Made by a program: the position numbers and the translations under genes
DNA from: Pigmentiphaga litoralis
GTDB lineage: Bacteria; Pseudomonadota; Gammaproteobacteria; Burkholderiales; Burkholderiaceae_B
Direction: 5' to 3'
DNA length: 64,000 bases
NCBI RefSeq assembly: GCF_014651835.1
Contig: NZ_BMXQ01000003.1
Span: forward strand, 62,001 to 126,000
In this document: positions 8,560 to 16,782 of the stretch, in pieces
How the letters are laid out: each line of letters opens with the position of its first letter
Position numbering within the stretch: the first letter of the stretch is position 1
Notes under the pieces: model-generated
Databases searched by the model: none
Told to the model about the DNA's origin: nothing
Seen by the model: only the letters and a program-made list of their open reading frames with translations

Positions 8560-9614
8560 GAGTTCTCCGGCGCGTCGAGCTGTGTCCGGGCAAGGGCCGC
8601 CAGATCCTGCTCCGCATGACTCTGGCGGATGAAGACGGGCAGGTCGGCTGCCATGCGGGCATAGCGCGGGTCCCGGCAATAGGGCGTTGCGCCCAGCGCG
8701 CGGCCGGCATGATCGAGCACCAGGGTGGCGGTGGCTTCGGCGCTGGCACGGACACGCAGGGCAATGGCCATCGCGTCCTGCTTCGGATGCGCGTCGATCC
8801 AGGCGGCGGCTTCGCGCAGCAGCGACGCGGTCTGGCCCAACGCAACTTCGATCGCCCCCAGATGGGCAAGGCGAAAGGACAAGGCGGCGGACGCGCCCGA
8901 TGGCGCTGCGTTGTCCGGCCGATGGGCCGCTGCCGCGCAGGCATGTCGCACGGCATTGGCAATGGCGCAGGCGCCACCGTACCAGCAGGCGGCAATGCCG
9001 GCGCCGCCGTGCCAGAATCCCGGGCGGCCCACATACTGTCCGGGCCTGCCGACCCAATGCGCGTCGGCCTGCGCAAAATCGACCTCGACGCTATAGGTGG
9101 CTTCCATGCCGACGGCATGCCAGCCCCGGTCGGTCACTGTCACGCCGGGTTGATTCATCGCCACGGCAACCAGCACGGGCTTGCCGTCGGCATTCCAGGC
9201 GCTGACCACCGCATGCGTCACGGCAGCCGCGCCCGAGCACCAGGCCTTGGTGCCGGTCAACACCGCGCCGCCATCGGGGCCGGGGCGCGCTTGAACGCGC
9301 GCTGTCGGCGGCTCGGCCGACCACGTCGCCCACAGACTGCCCGGCGCAGGATCGGGACCATCCAACTCGGCGAGAATCGCCAGGGCATCGGCATGGCCTT
9401 CCACCAATTTGATGGCGGCCAGGTCCCGCTCGGCAACGGCGGCGAACAGGCGCCACCGTGCCAGCGTATTGCCCACGCCGGGCAACGCGATCGCCCCCAG
9501 GCCCGCCGACACCAGATCCCGCAACAGGTCGTCCGGGTCGATGGCCGGTGTGCTTCCACCCGTCACTCCGCCGCCGGCTGGCGCCAAGGCTTGCAGCACG
9601 TCCTTGATGTCCAC
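8547..9614 (-). CDS. Acyl-CoA dehydrogenase family protein (first gene of PIG-L/GT2 operon)
   Basis: About 355 residues if it starts at GTG 9614; the true start is uncertain because the frame is open to ATG 9905 and beyond, but that extension is arginine/proline-rich and unlike an acyl-CoA dehydrogenase N-domain. Recognisable: N-terminal helices (LVEGHADALAILAEL), the middle beta domain (LTGTKAWCSGAAAVTHAVV, then SVEVDFAQADAHWVG), and C-terminal helices. The protein is short and no obvious catalytic Glu in the usual YEG-type motif is seen, so it may not be a classical beta-oxidation enzyme. Its operon partners are a deacetylase, a methyltransferase and a glycosyltransferase, which points to a biosynthetic or modifying role (inference). 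Confidence 0.75.
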   Translation of the reverse strand: MDIKDVLQALAPAGGGVTGGSTPAIDPDDLLRDLVSAGLGAIALPGVGNTLARWRLFAAVAERDLAAIKLVEGHADALAILAELDGPDPAPGSLWATWSAEPPTARVQARPGPDGGAVLTGTKAWCSGAAAVTHAVVSAWNADGKPVLVAVAMNQPGVTVTDRGWHAVGMEATYSVEVDFAQADAHWVGRPGQYVGRPGFWHGGAGIAACWYGGACAIANAVRHACAAAAHRPDNAAPSGASAALSFRLAHLGAIEVALGQTASLLREAAAWIDAHPKQDAMAIALRVRASAEATATLVLDHAGRALGATPYCRDPRYARMAADLPVFIRQSHAEQDLAALARTQLDAPENSWGL

Positions 9615-10007
9615 GCCAGACGCGCCCGTCGTCGCTCCGGTCCTGGCTAGCAGGGGCAGAGGGGCAGGCAACACAGCGGATGGAACGGAGCGCAGCACGA
9701 GGGGCCTTTGCGAAAGGGTACGGACACGACAGACGCACGGCGCCGCGGGGTCGCGCGGTAATGCGATCCCGGTAGCGGCAGGCCGACAGGCTGTTGCTTT
9801 ACACGCCGGCCTTGAGGGGCCAGCGGGAATGAGGCGTGGACCCAAAGGTCCACGAAGTGATGCGTCCGGCGCCGCATGCCATCCCGTCAGATCGATCGGG
9901 GTCATCGCGCGGGCTTGATCGCCGCCGCGCCGGACTTGGGCTTGCTCCCTGCCGGTTGCGCATCGCCGTCGAACGGCGATCACAAACCGTGGGCAAGCGG
10001 TACTGCC
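9615..10007. other. Intergenic region between csbD and the acyl-CoA dehydrogenase operon
   Basis: About 390 bases without a convincing gene. It holds a short perfect hairpin at 9835-9854. The minus strand stays open in the frame of the acyl-CoA dehydrogenase gene, so part of this stretch could be its N-terminus if ATG 9905 is the start. The promoter of the four-gene operon should lie here, but I see no clear -35/-10 pair. Confidence 0.4.
9835..9854. terminator. 8-bp hairpin, possible csbD terminator or operon leader structure
   Basis: Perfect inverted repeat CGTGGACC / GGTCCACG with a CAAA loop. It lies about 155 bases past the csbD stop and 220 bases before the favoured start of the acyl-CoA dehydrogenase gene, both on the minus strand. 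No uridine tract follows. Confidence 0.3.
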
Positions 10008-10187
10008 TTAGATCTTGCTGTCTTTGACGACTTCTTTCACGTCGCCGACATTCTTCTGAACCTTGCCTTCGGCCTGGTTGGCCAGGCCCTTGGCCTGCGT
10101 GCTCGGGCTGTTGGTGGCTTTGCCGACAGCTTCCTGCACCTTGCCGCCGATATCCTTGGCCGTACCCTTGACTTGGTCTTTGTTCAT
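10008..10187 (-). CDS. CsbD family stress-response protein
   Basis: 59 residues: MNKDQVKGTAKDIGGKVQEA at the start, then a lysine/glutamate-rich helical protein ending VVKDSKI. This is the full length of the CsbD family (general-stress proteins named from Bacillus; molecular function unknown). ATG 10187 is supported by AAAGGA seven bases upstream; the frame continues upstream but those residues do not fit the family. Single gene, divergent from the MHYT-GGDEF-EAL gene. Confidence 0.9.
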   Translation of the reverse strand: MNKDQVKGTAKDIGGKVQEAVGKATNSPSTQAKGLANQAEGKVQKNVGDVKEVVKDSKI

Positions 10188-10363
10188 GGCTTTTCCTTTA
10201 TCGCGGGAGAGTCCGCACAGACTCAACAGCAAGCGGCGTTCCCGACTCTTCCGTATCGCGCCAGAAAACAACGCCAAAGCGCGCAGCAGCGCCGATTGCC
10301 GCTATAGTGCTGCCAGCCGCCGAACCGGCGCGGCACCCGCGGAAACGCTCCTCGACGACAACG

Positions 10364-12448
10364 ATGCTCGAGTCTACCTATAGCTATCCGCTCGTGCTGT
10401 TGTCGTTTCTGATAGCGACCGTGGCAGCTTTTACCTCCCTCGACCTGACCGGTCGCATTGCTAGCCTTCCCCGCGCATCCAACCGGACATTCTGGCTTTC
10501 AGGAGGCGCCGTGGCGCTGGGCCTGGGCATCTGGTCCATGCACTTCATCGGCATGCTGGCGTTTTCGCTGCCCATCCCGCTGGGTTACGACCTGGCCACC
10601 ACGCTGTATTCCCTTGCGCTGGTGATCGGCGTGGCGTACCTGGCCCTGCACCAGGTCACCCAGCGCACGCTGACCCGCCCGCGGCTGCTGGTCGGCGCTG
10701 TGGTGGTCGGGCTGGGCATATCAGGCATGCACTATATGGGGATGGCCGCCCTGCAGATGTCCCCGGGCATCGATTACAGCCTGCCGCGCGTCCTGCTGTC
10801 GGTCGCCATCGCCGTGGCGGCGTCGTTCATGGCGCTGCGCCTGGCCTTCGCCCTGCGCTCGGCCGACCGCCAGCGCCGTTTCCGCCAGCGGCTGGCCGCC
10901 GCCATGGTCATGGGCGCCGCCATCTGCAGCATGCATTACACCGGCATGTGGGCGGCAGAGTTCCCGATCGGTGTCGTCTGCCTGGCTGCCGGCCAGATCG
11001 ACATCCACTGGCTGGCCGCCACCATTCTTGCCGGCACCCTGGGCGTGCTGGGCGTGGCGCTGGTGCTGTCCGTGCTCGATTCCCGCCTGCAGGACCGCAC
11101 GCTGCGCTTTAACGACACCCTGCGCAGCGCCAACGAAATGCTGCTGTACCAGGCCACGCACGACGAGCTGACCGGCCTGCCCAATCGCGGCTTTCTGGCG
11201 GAACGGCTCGAGCAGGCCATTCTGTTCGCCCGCAGCAACGACAAACGGTTCGCGGTCTACTTCATCGACATCGACGGCTTCAAGGCCATCAACGATTCGC
11301 TTGGCCACAATGTGGGCGACGCGGTGCTGCGCGAACTGGCCTGCCGCCTGCGGCTCAAGCTGCGCCGCGAAGACGTGGTCGCGCGCTTCGGGGGCGACGA
11401 ATTCGTGGTGGTGGTGGAAAACCTGTCCACGGCAGCCATCGCCGGCGACCTGGCCGAAAAGCTGCTGGACTGTTTCCAGGAAGAATTCGACCTGGTCGAC
11501 ACCCACATGACCGTGTCGCCCAGCATTGGCATCAGCGTGTTTCCGGAAGACGGGCAGACCAGCGAAGCGCTGCTCAAGAACGCCGACGCCGCCATGTACG
11601 AGGTCAAGAACGCGGGCCGCAATGGCTACCGCTTTTTTGAAGCGGCCATGAACACCAGCACCCAGCGCGCCATGAATCTGCAACGCAGCCTGCGCGGCGC
11701 GGTGGCCGCCAATCAGCTCCATATCCATTACCAGCCCAAATTCGACTGCACGAGCGGCAAGTTGCTGGGCGCCGAAGCGCTGTTGCGCTGGACGCATTCC
11801 GAACTCGGCCCGATCGAGCCCAGCGAGTTCATTCCGATTGCGGAGCGTTCCGGCAACATCACCCGCATCGGGCAATGGGTGATCAAGGCGGTGTGCCAGC
11901 AGATCCGCATGTGGGACGACGCCGGGCTGGCGCCGGTCAAGATCGCGATCAACCTGTCGCCGATCCAGCTGCGTTCGTCATCGTTGATTCGCGAGGTGAT
12001 CGAGCTGACGAAGGAATATGGCGTGGCGCCGTCCCGGCTCATGTTCGAGATCACCGAGTCGGTGGCGATGCAGAACGCCGAAGAAACCATGAAGGCGGTC
12101 CAGCGGCTGCAGCAAGCCGGTTTCGAAATGGCGATCGACGATTTCGGCACCGGCTATTCGAGCCTGAGCTACCTGCAGCAGTTCGCCGTCCGCCAACTGA
12201 AGGTGGACCGCCTGTTCGTCAATGAACTGGATGTGAAGGGTTCCAAGAGCCGGTCGATCGTGTCGGCCATCATTGGCCTGGCGCATGCGCTGGACATGGA
12301 AGTCGTGGCCGAGGGGGTCGAAACGGCCAGCCAGCTGGCCATGCTGGCAGAAATGAAGTGCGATCAGGCCCAGGGCTTCCTGCTGGCCCGGCCGTTGGGG
12401 GTGGTGGACTTTTCGCGCCTGATGGGAATGGAACCGGCCCTCGTCTGA
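10364..12448 (+). CDS. MHYT-GGDEF-EAL c-di-GMP signalling membrane protein
   Basis: 694 residues. Seven membrane helices fill residues 6-240 and carry the three MHYT repeats (SMHFIGM at 59, GMHYMGM at 121, SMHYTGM at 189), thought to bind copper and sense oxygen, CO or NO. The diguanylate cyclase domain has an intact GGDEF at 343-347 and the inhibitory RxxD site at 334-337. The phosphodiesterase domain has EAL at 471-473, EITES, DDFGTGYSS and the C-terminal Glu and Gln (VAEGVE, QAQGF). Both activities therefore look possible. The ATG at 10364 puts the first helix at the N-terminus; an upstream open stretch is rejected as a non-family extension. Confidence 0.92.
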   Translation: MLESTYSYPLVLLSFLIATVAAFTSLDLTGRIASLPRASNRTFWLSGGAVALGLGIWSMHFIGMLAFSLPIPLGYDLATTLYSLALVIGVAYLALHQVTQRTLTRPRLLVGAVVVGLGISGMHYMGMAALQMSPGIDYSLPRVLLSVAIAVAASFMALRLAFALRSADRQRRFRQRLAAAMVMGAAICSMHYTGMWAAEFPIGVVCLAAGQIDIHWLAATILAGTLGVLGVALVLSVLDSRLQDRTLRFNDTLRSANEMLLYQATHDELTGLPNRGFLAERLEQAILFARSNDKRFAVYFIDIDGFKAINDSLGHNVGDAVLRELACRLRLKLRREDVVARFGGDEFVVVVENLSTAAIAGDLAEKLLDCFQEEFDLVDTHMTVSPSIGISVFPEDGQTSEALLKNADAAMYEVKNAGRNGYRFFEAAMNTSTQRAMNLQRSLRGAVAANQLHIHYQPKFDCTSGKLLGAEALLRWTHSELGPIEPSEFIPIAERSGNITRIGQWVIKAVCQQIRMWDDAGLAPVKIAINLSPIQLRSSSLIREVIELTKEYGVAPSRLMFEITESVAMQNAEETMKAVQRLQQAGFEMAIDDFGTGYSSLSYLQQFAVRQLKVDRLFVNELDVKGSKSRSIVSAIIGLAHALDMEVVAEGVETASQLAMLAEMKCDQAQGFLLARPLGVVDFSRLMGMEPALV

Positions 12449-12452
12449 CGGG

Positions 12453-12475
12453 TATAATGCAACTCTATTGCATTA
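12453..12475 (+). promoter_or_regulatory. Candidate Zur-like operator over the folE2 -10 element
   Basis: TATAAT at 12453-12458 resembles a perfect -10 box. It overlaps a perfect inverted repeat at 12455-12475: TAATGCAA, five bases, TTGCATTA (21 bp in all). The outer TAATG/CATTA and the 21-bp span match the shape of Zur boxes as I recall them; folE2 is a known zinc-starvation gene in several bacteria. A repressor here would block RNA polymerase directly. folE2 starts 73 bases downstream. The assignment to Zur is inference. Confidence 0.55.
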
Positions 12476-12547
12476 ACCGCCCGCCGACGCCTTGATCCGC
12501 TGCGTGAGCTGACGCGTGATGTCGCGGGCCATTCCAGGAAGCTGTCC

Positions 12548-13495
12548 ATGCCCGATTTCGCCGTCCCCGACGCGCTCTTTGACCCGCTGCCCGACGTCGC
12601 CCGCAATGATCGCCCGCTGCGTCACACCCCGCTGGCCTGGGTCGGCATGGAAGGCATCGCCGTGCCGGTTCGCCTTGACGATCCGGCATTCCCCGCAGCG
12701 CTGATCGGCCACGCCGATGCCGCGGTGGACTTGCCCGATCCTGGCGTCAAAGGCATCCACATGTCGCGTCTGCACCGGCTGGTCACCACCGCGTGCCAGG
12801 CGGGCCCGCTGACGCCCGCCGCCTTGCACGCCTTGCTGGCCGACATGGTCGCCAGCCATCACGATTGCGGGTCGACCGCCGCGCGTGTCATCGTCCGGAC
12901 CCGGCTGTTGCGTGCCCGCCCCGCGCTGGTCACGCCAGGCCTGAGCGGCTGGCAGGACTATCCCCTGACCCTGATCGCCGAACGCCGCGACGGCGTCACC
13001 ACGCTCAGCCTGCGCACCGAAGTGGTCTACTCGTCCACCTGCCCATGCTCGGCCGCCCTGGTGCGCCAGGTGGTTCGCGAGGCTTTCGTGCAGCACTTCG
13101 ATGGCGCGCCGCTGACCCTGGCCGCCGCCGCCGACTGGCTGTCCGCCCACGCCACGCTGGCCACCCCGCACAGTCAGCGCAGCGTGGCGGACGTGACGGT
13201 TACGCTGCGTGGCGATGGGACGCGAACGGCCCCGCTGGCCATCGGCCACTGGCTGGACCGCATGGAATCGGCCCTGGGCACGCCGGTGCAGACGGCCGTC
13301 AAACGGGCCGACGAGCAGGCCTTTGCGCGGCTCAACGGCAGCCACCTCATGTATGTGGAAGACGCGGCAAGAGCCGTCGAAGCCGCCTGCCGTGCGGATC
13401 CCGACGTGATCAGCGCGCAGGTGTCGGTCAGGCATCTGGAAAGCCTGCACCCGCACGATGCGGTGGCGACGGCCGACTACCGGGCCGCGGCGTAG
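12548..13495 (+). CDS. folE2: GTP cyclohydrolase FolE2 (type IB)
   Basis: 315 residues. It converts GTP to 7,8-dihydroneopterin triphosphate, the first step of folate (and queuosine) synthesis, with broader metal use than zinc-dependent FolE. Family signatures are KGIHMSRLHR (residues 68-77) and the conserved cysteine motif STCPCSAALVRQ (Cys165/Cys167), followed by TPHSQRS. Full length for the family. Single gene; its promoter carries a palindrome that suggests zinc-responsive repression, matching the role of FolE2 as a stand-in when zinc is scarce. Convergent with the DUF4105 gene. Confidence 0.93.
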   Translation: MPDFAVPDALFDPLPDVARNDRPLRHTPLAWVGMEGIAVPVRLDDPAFPAALIGHADAAVDLPDPGVKGIHMSRLHRLVTTACQAGPLTPAALHALLADMVASHHDCGSTAARVIVRTRLLRARPALVTPGLSGWQDYPLTLIAERRDGVTTLSLRTEVVYSSTCPCSAALVRQVVREAFVQHFDGAPLTLAAAADWLSAHATLATPHSQRSVADVTVTLRGDGTRTAPLAIGHWLDRMESALGTPVQTAVKRADEQAFARLNGSHLMYVEDAARAVEAACRADPDVISAQVSVRHLESLHPHDAVATADYRAAA

Positions 13496-13502
13496 AGCAA
13501 GG

Positions 13503-13525
13503 CCGCCGCAGCATCAATGCGGCGG
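13503..13525. terminator. Hairpin between folE2 and the convergent DUF4105 gene
   Basis: 8-bp perfect stem CCGCCGCA / TGCGGCGG, 7-base loop, eight bases after the folE2 stop and including the stop codon of the opposing gene. No uridine tract, so termination strength is uncertain. Confidence 0.4.
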
Positions 13526-14545
13526 TGTCACCGCCGGATCCGCGCCCGGAATGCCCCGGCGGATCGCAGTCGAAAAATCCGGATCCGCATCGGCCGCGCG
13601 CGCGCGCTCGGTAATGCGGCCCCGCTCGCGTAGCGTCTCGAGCGAATACCCCTGCGTCAGTGCGCCTGCGTCATAGACATAGCCATCCAGCTTGCTGGAC
13701 AGCAGCAGCCGGTAATCCATCGGCAGGCCGCCCACGATGCGCGCCATCATGTGATAGACAATGGTGGTGCAGTTGGCCGTGACCGTGTGATAGAACCGGG
13801 GCGTGTGCACCAGGGCGTTGGCCTCGGCCACATACGCCAGGAACAGCGAACGCAGTGTTGGTTGGGACACCTGCACCCGGAACAGGTGGTCGTCTTCCTG
13901 CCGGATGTTGGTCCGCACCCGGACAATGTCGCGTTCATCCGCGGCCACGACGCTCATTTCGAAGTCTTTGAAGAAGCCGCCAATGGCCGAAAAGCTTTCC
14001 GTCTTTTCCTTGCGAATCTCGACGGAAAACGTCACATAGCGGCCATCGTCGAACCCGAATGACACCAGCGTGTGTGCAATGCCGGGCAGGCCCCACGACG
14101 ACAGGATCATGTCTGCCGACACCAGCCGGTCCAGGTCATAATCACGGCGTTCCCAGCGCGGGGTGTAGTCGGTTTCGCTGCGCCAGTCGAAGTTGCGCAC
14201 GTTCTGCAGCGTCACCAGATTGCCGTTGATGGTGCCCGAGGTCATGGACGCCACGTCGTCAGCCCATTCCCGGTTGTTGGACGGCGCCAGGGTGTTCCAC
14301 CAGATCGACAGCAGCACGAAAGCCACGGCGTAGGCTGCAAAGCCGAGCCAGCTGCGTTCGCGCCAGGCCAGCCCCAGGGCGGTCATCGCGATCAGCACCC
14401 ACGCTGCGACCAGCGCCGCCTTGACTGCGGGCGGAAAGGGCAACTGATACCAGAGCGCCATCGCGCCCCAGGCAGCCGACAGAAACGTCGTGATCGACGC
14501 AAGCGCCAGAAGGCAGGTGGTCAGGATGGATCGGAGTCGGGACAT
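13514..14545 (-). CDS. DUF4105 membrane-anchored protein
   Basis: 343 residues. Three hydrophobic helices lie in residues 5-90. A soluble domain follows (about 95-320) with the DUF4105 (Lnb N-terminal periplasmic domain) features FSVEIRKEKTESFS, HTPRFYHTVTANCTTIVYHM and a Cys in the NCTT motif. In the related Lnb proteins this domain has a papain-like arrangement of Cys and His and is linked to lipoprotein N-acyl transfer; the role of the single-domain form is not known. The ATG at 14545 starts the first helix directly. No operon partner is obvious. Confidence 0.8.
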   Translation of the reverse strand: MSRLRSILTTCLLALASITTFLSAAWGAMALWYQLPFPPAVKAALVAAWVLIAMTALGLAWRERSWLGFAAYAVAFVLLSIWWNTLAPSNNREWADDVASMTSGTINGNLVTLQNVRNFDWRSETDYTPRWERRDYDLDRLVSADMILSSWGLPGIAHTLVSFGFDDGRYVTFSVEIRKEKTESFSAIGGFFKDFEMSVVAADERDIVRVRTNIRQEDDHLFRVQVSQPTLRSLFLAYVAEANALVHTPRFYHTVTANCTTIVYHMMARIVGGLPMDYRLLLSSKLDGYVYDAGALTQGYSLETLRERGRITERARAADADPDFSTAIRRGIPGADPAVTPPH

Positions 14546-14596
14546 GGGATCAGTGAAAGGCAGCGTCGCCAGCAGTATAGGAGCGGACGCGCCGAT

Positions 14597-15589
14597 TCAC
14601 CGCACCGGCTGCAGCGCCACCCGTTCCACCGCAAACCCCTGCTCGGCCAGCAGCCGCAGCAGGCTGACGTCGCCGGTCATGTGCAAGGCGCCCACAGCGG
14701 CGAACACGCTGCGGCCCGGGCCATGCAGGTCGACAATGCGGCGGGCCAGCGCCGGATTGCGGTCGTCCAGCACGCGCCGCATCATGGCGCGTTCGTCCGA
14801 CGTGGTCAGGCAGTCGCACCAGCGGGCGTAGTCGGCCAGGTCGGCGTCGTCACCGCGCTCCCAGGCAGCGATCAAGCGTTCCAGCGTGGCGGTGTCCTTG
14901 CCGTCTTCCAGGCCGTCGAGCATGGCGGCGACTTCCGGCACATTCACGGTGCCTGGCGGGCCGAACAGGGCGCGCACCTGCAGTTCCGGGGTTTCGAGCG
15001 AGACGACAGGCGTGCCCGCCGCGCGCGCCCACGCGGCCAGCATCGTGTCGACGCCGAACTCGGCATACAGCCCGGCGCGCCGCGCGACCGTCAGTTGGGC
15101 GATGGTGGTGACCGCCAGCGGATGCAGTGCCTGGATCAGCGCGGCCGGCAGGCAGCTGGCGCGCACCTGCTGCGCCAGTCGATCCACCAGGGGCGGCGGC
15201 AGGCTCAAGCCGGGCGGCGCGGCCATCAAGGCGCCGACGCGCGCCTGCAGGTCGGGCGCCAGCGGGTCCAGTTCCAGGGCAAGGACGCCGCTCGTCTTGA
15301 GCGCCTGGGCCACCACCGGCCCCGGCGTGGCCCACGCGGGCCGGCCGGCATGCACCGTGCCGTACAGCCACGACGTACTGCCGCCGCGCGACAGCTTCCA
15401 CAACAGCCCCCGGTCTTTCCCATCGGACTGCGCCGCCGCCGCGGTCACCTCGGCTCTGGTCAAGGGCGCCGGGGGGCAAGGCGCCGCAAGGGCAGAGACC
15501 GCCGGGGCCACGACAAGGGCGACCGCCGCGCACACCTGCAGCACGTGACGCCAAAGCGGGTAGGAGAGTGTTTTTGTTGGATGCGGCAC
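14597..15589 (-). CDS. TraB/GumN family protein
   Basis: About 330 residues from GTG 15589; the frame continues to 15658 with a non-signal-like extension. A signal peptide ends near AVSALA|AP. The TraB/GumN fold is marked by LWKLSRGGSTSWLYGTVHAG (a GxxH-type motif), VLALELDP, LETPELQVRALF and the C-terminal VFAAVGALHMTGDVSLLRLL. Family members are suspected metalloproteases (Tiki-like), and GumN lies in a polysaccharide cluster, but bacterial function is unproven. Located 50 bases upstream of the DUF4105 gene on the same strand; coordinate expression is possible. Confidence 0.85.
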   Translation of the reverse strand: MPHPTKTLSYPLWRHVLQVCAAVALVVAPAVSALAAPCPPAPLTRAEVTAAAAQSDGKDRGLLWKLSRGGSTSWLYGTVHAGRPAWATPGPVVAQALKTSGVLALELDPLAPDLQARVGALMAAPPGLSLPPPLVDRLAQQVRASCLPAALIQALHPLAVTTIAQLTVARRAGLYAEFGVDTMLAAWARAAGTPVVSLETPELQVRALFGPPGTVNVPEVAAMLDGLEDGKDTATLERLIAAWERGDDADLADYARWCDCLTTSDERAMMRRVLDDRNPALARRIVDLHGPGRSVFAAVGALHMTGDVSLLRLLAEQGFAVERVALQPVR

Positions 15590-15753
15590 GAAAGGATCCA
15601 GCTGACAGGAAGGCGCCGCCAGTCTACCCACCTGCACGTGGGATGCCCACCCCGTCATGGCGTTGCCCGCGTTGCCCTCTGCGCAAAAGCGATTGCCCGT
15701 TGCGCCCCGCGTGGCCCTGCTACAGTCAGAAAAAACACTTTTGCGGGGACGCC

Positions 15754-16644
15754 ATGACCGACCTGATCGACCTGACCACGTTACGTGTGATTGCGGCGGC
15801 TGCCGACCTGGGGTCGATCAGCGCGGCCAGCGACCGCCTGAACCTGGCTGTGGCCGCGGCCAGCGTGCGCATTTCGGCGCTGGAAGACCACCTGGGCTTC
15901 CGGGTGTTCGAACGATCGTCGCGCGGGGTGCAGCTGACCCCGGGCGGCCACCTGCTGGTGCAGCGCAGCCGTGAACTGCTGGCCGACGCCGACCGTCTGG
16001 CGCTCGACCTGCGCGACTACAGCCAGGGCTTCCAGGGCTACGTCCGCATCCTGGCCAACTCGTCGGCCATTCTGGAGGCACTGCCAGGCAAGCTCGAACA
16101 CGTCATGCGCAGCCACCCCCTGATCCGGGTCGATGTCGAAGAACGCAGCAGCCCCGACATCCCCATGGCGGTGCTCGATGGCCGGGCCGACCTCGGTATT
16201 GTCGACATCGGCAATCCGCCGCAAGGACTGGTGCTGCAAGACCTGTTCACCGACACCCTGGTGCTGGTCGTCCCGGCCGCGCATCCGCTGGCCAGCCGCG
16301 AACGGATTGCCCTGATCGATGCCATGGACCAGGATTTCATCGCCCTGACCGATGGCACGGCGCTGTCGAACCGCGTCATGCTGGCGGCCCGGCAAGCCGG
16401 CCGCACCGTCCGCATCCGCATGCAAATGCGCGGCTTCGACGCGGTCTGCCGCATGGTGGCGGCCGGGTTGGGGGTAGGCGTGCTGCCTCTTGAAGCCGTG
16501 AGCCCGCAACTGGCCTGTCTGCCCATTACCGCCGTGCCTCTGTCGGACCCCTGGGCCATCCGCACCCATCGGCTCATCACGCGCAGTGCGCCGCCGCCGT
16601 CACCTGCGGCGCGCACCGTCATCACGACCTTGATGGCGCAATGA
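15754..16644 (+). CDS. LysR family transcriptional regulator
   Basis: 296 residues. N-terminal winged helix-turn-helix at residues 5-65 (LGSISAASDRLNLAVAAASV, then LGFRVFERSSRGVQLTPGG); effector domain from about 90 to the end (GLGVGVLPLEAV). It lies just upstream of, and in the same direction as, an enolase-superfamily gene, a Bug receptor and an FMN-dependent hydroxy-acid oxidase, and is the obvious candidate regulator of that catabolic cluster. The ATG at 15754 gives the normal LysR length. Divergent from the TraB/GumN gene. Confidence 0.9.
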   Translation: MTDLIDLTTLRVIAAAADLGSISAASDRLNLAVAAASVRISALEDHLGFRVFERSSRGVQLTPGGHLLVQRSRELLADADRLALDLRDYSQGFQGYVRILANSSAILEALPGKLEHVMRSHPLIRVDVEERSSPDIPMAVLDGRADLGIVDIGNPPQGLVLQDLFTDTLVLVVPAAHPLASRERIALIDAMDQDFIALTDGTALSNRVMLAARQAGRTVRIRMQMRGFDAVCRMVAAGLGVGVLPLEAVSPQLACLPITAVPLSDPWAIRTHRLITRSAPPPSPAARTVITTLMAQ

Positions 16645-16782
16645 CGCGAGGGCGCTGACGCGGGCCCGAAACCGCTTTCGCCGTTGGCGAAAGCCGCATT
16701 CTTCCCACGTGCTTGCCCCCCGGGATCGCGCCTTCCTACACTCGTCCCATCGTTGCCCGTCAGAGGCACCCCTGGAGACAGC

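Noticed and set aside
8560-9057. Upstream extension of the PIG-L frame
   Set aside because: Overlaps the acyl-CoA dehydrogenase gene in another frame and lacks any conserved motif.
9615-9983. Long N-terminal extension of the acyl-CoA dehydrogenase-like protein
   Set aside because: Arg/Pro/Cys-rich and unlike the family, and it contains a perfect hairpin; kept only as an uncertainty about the start.
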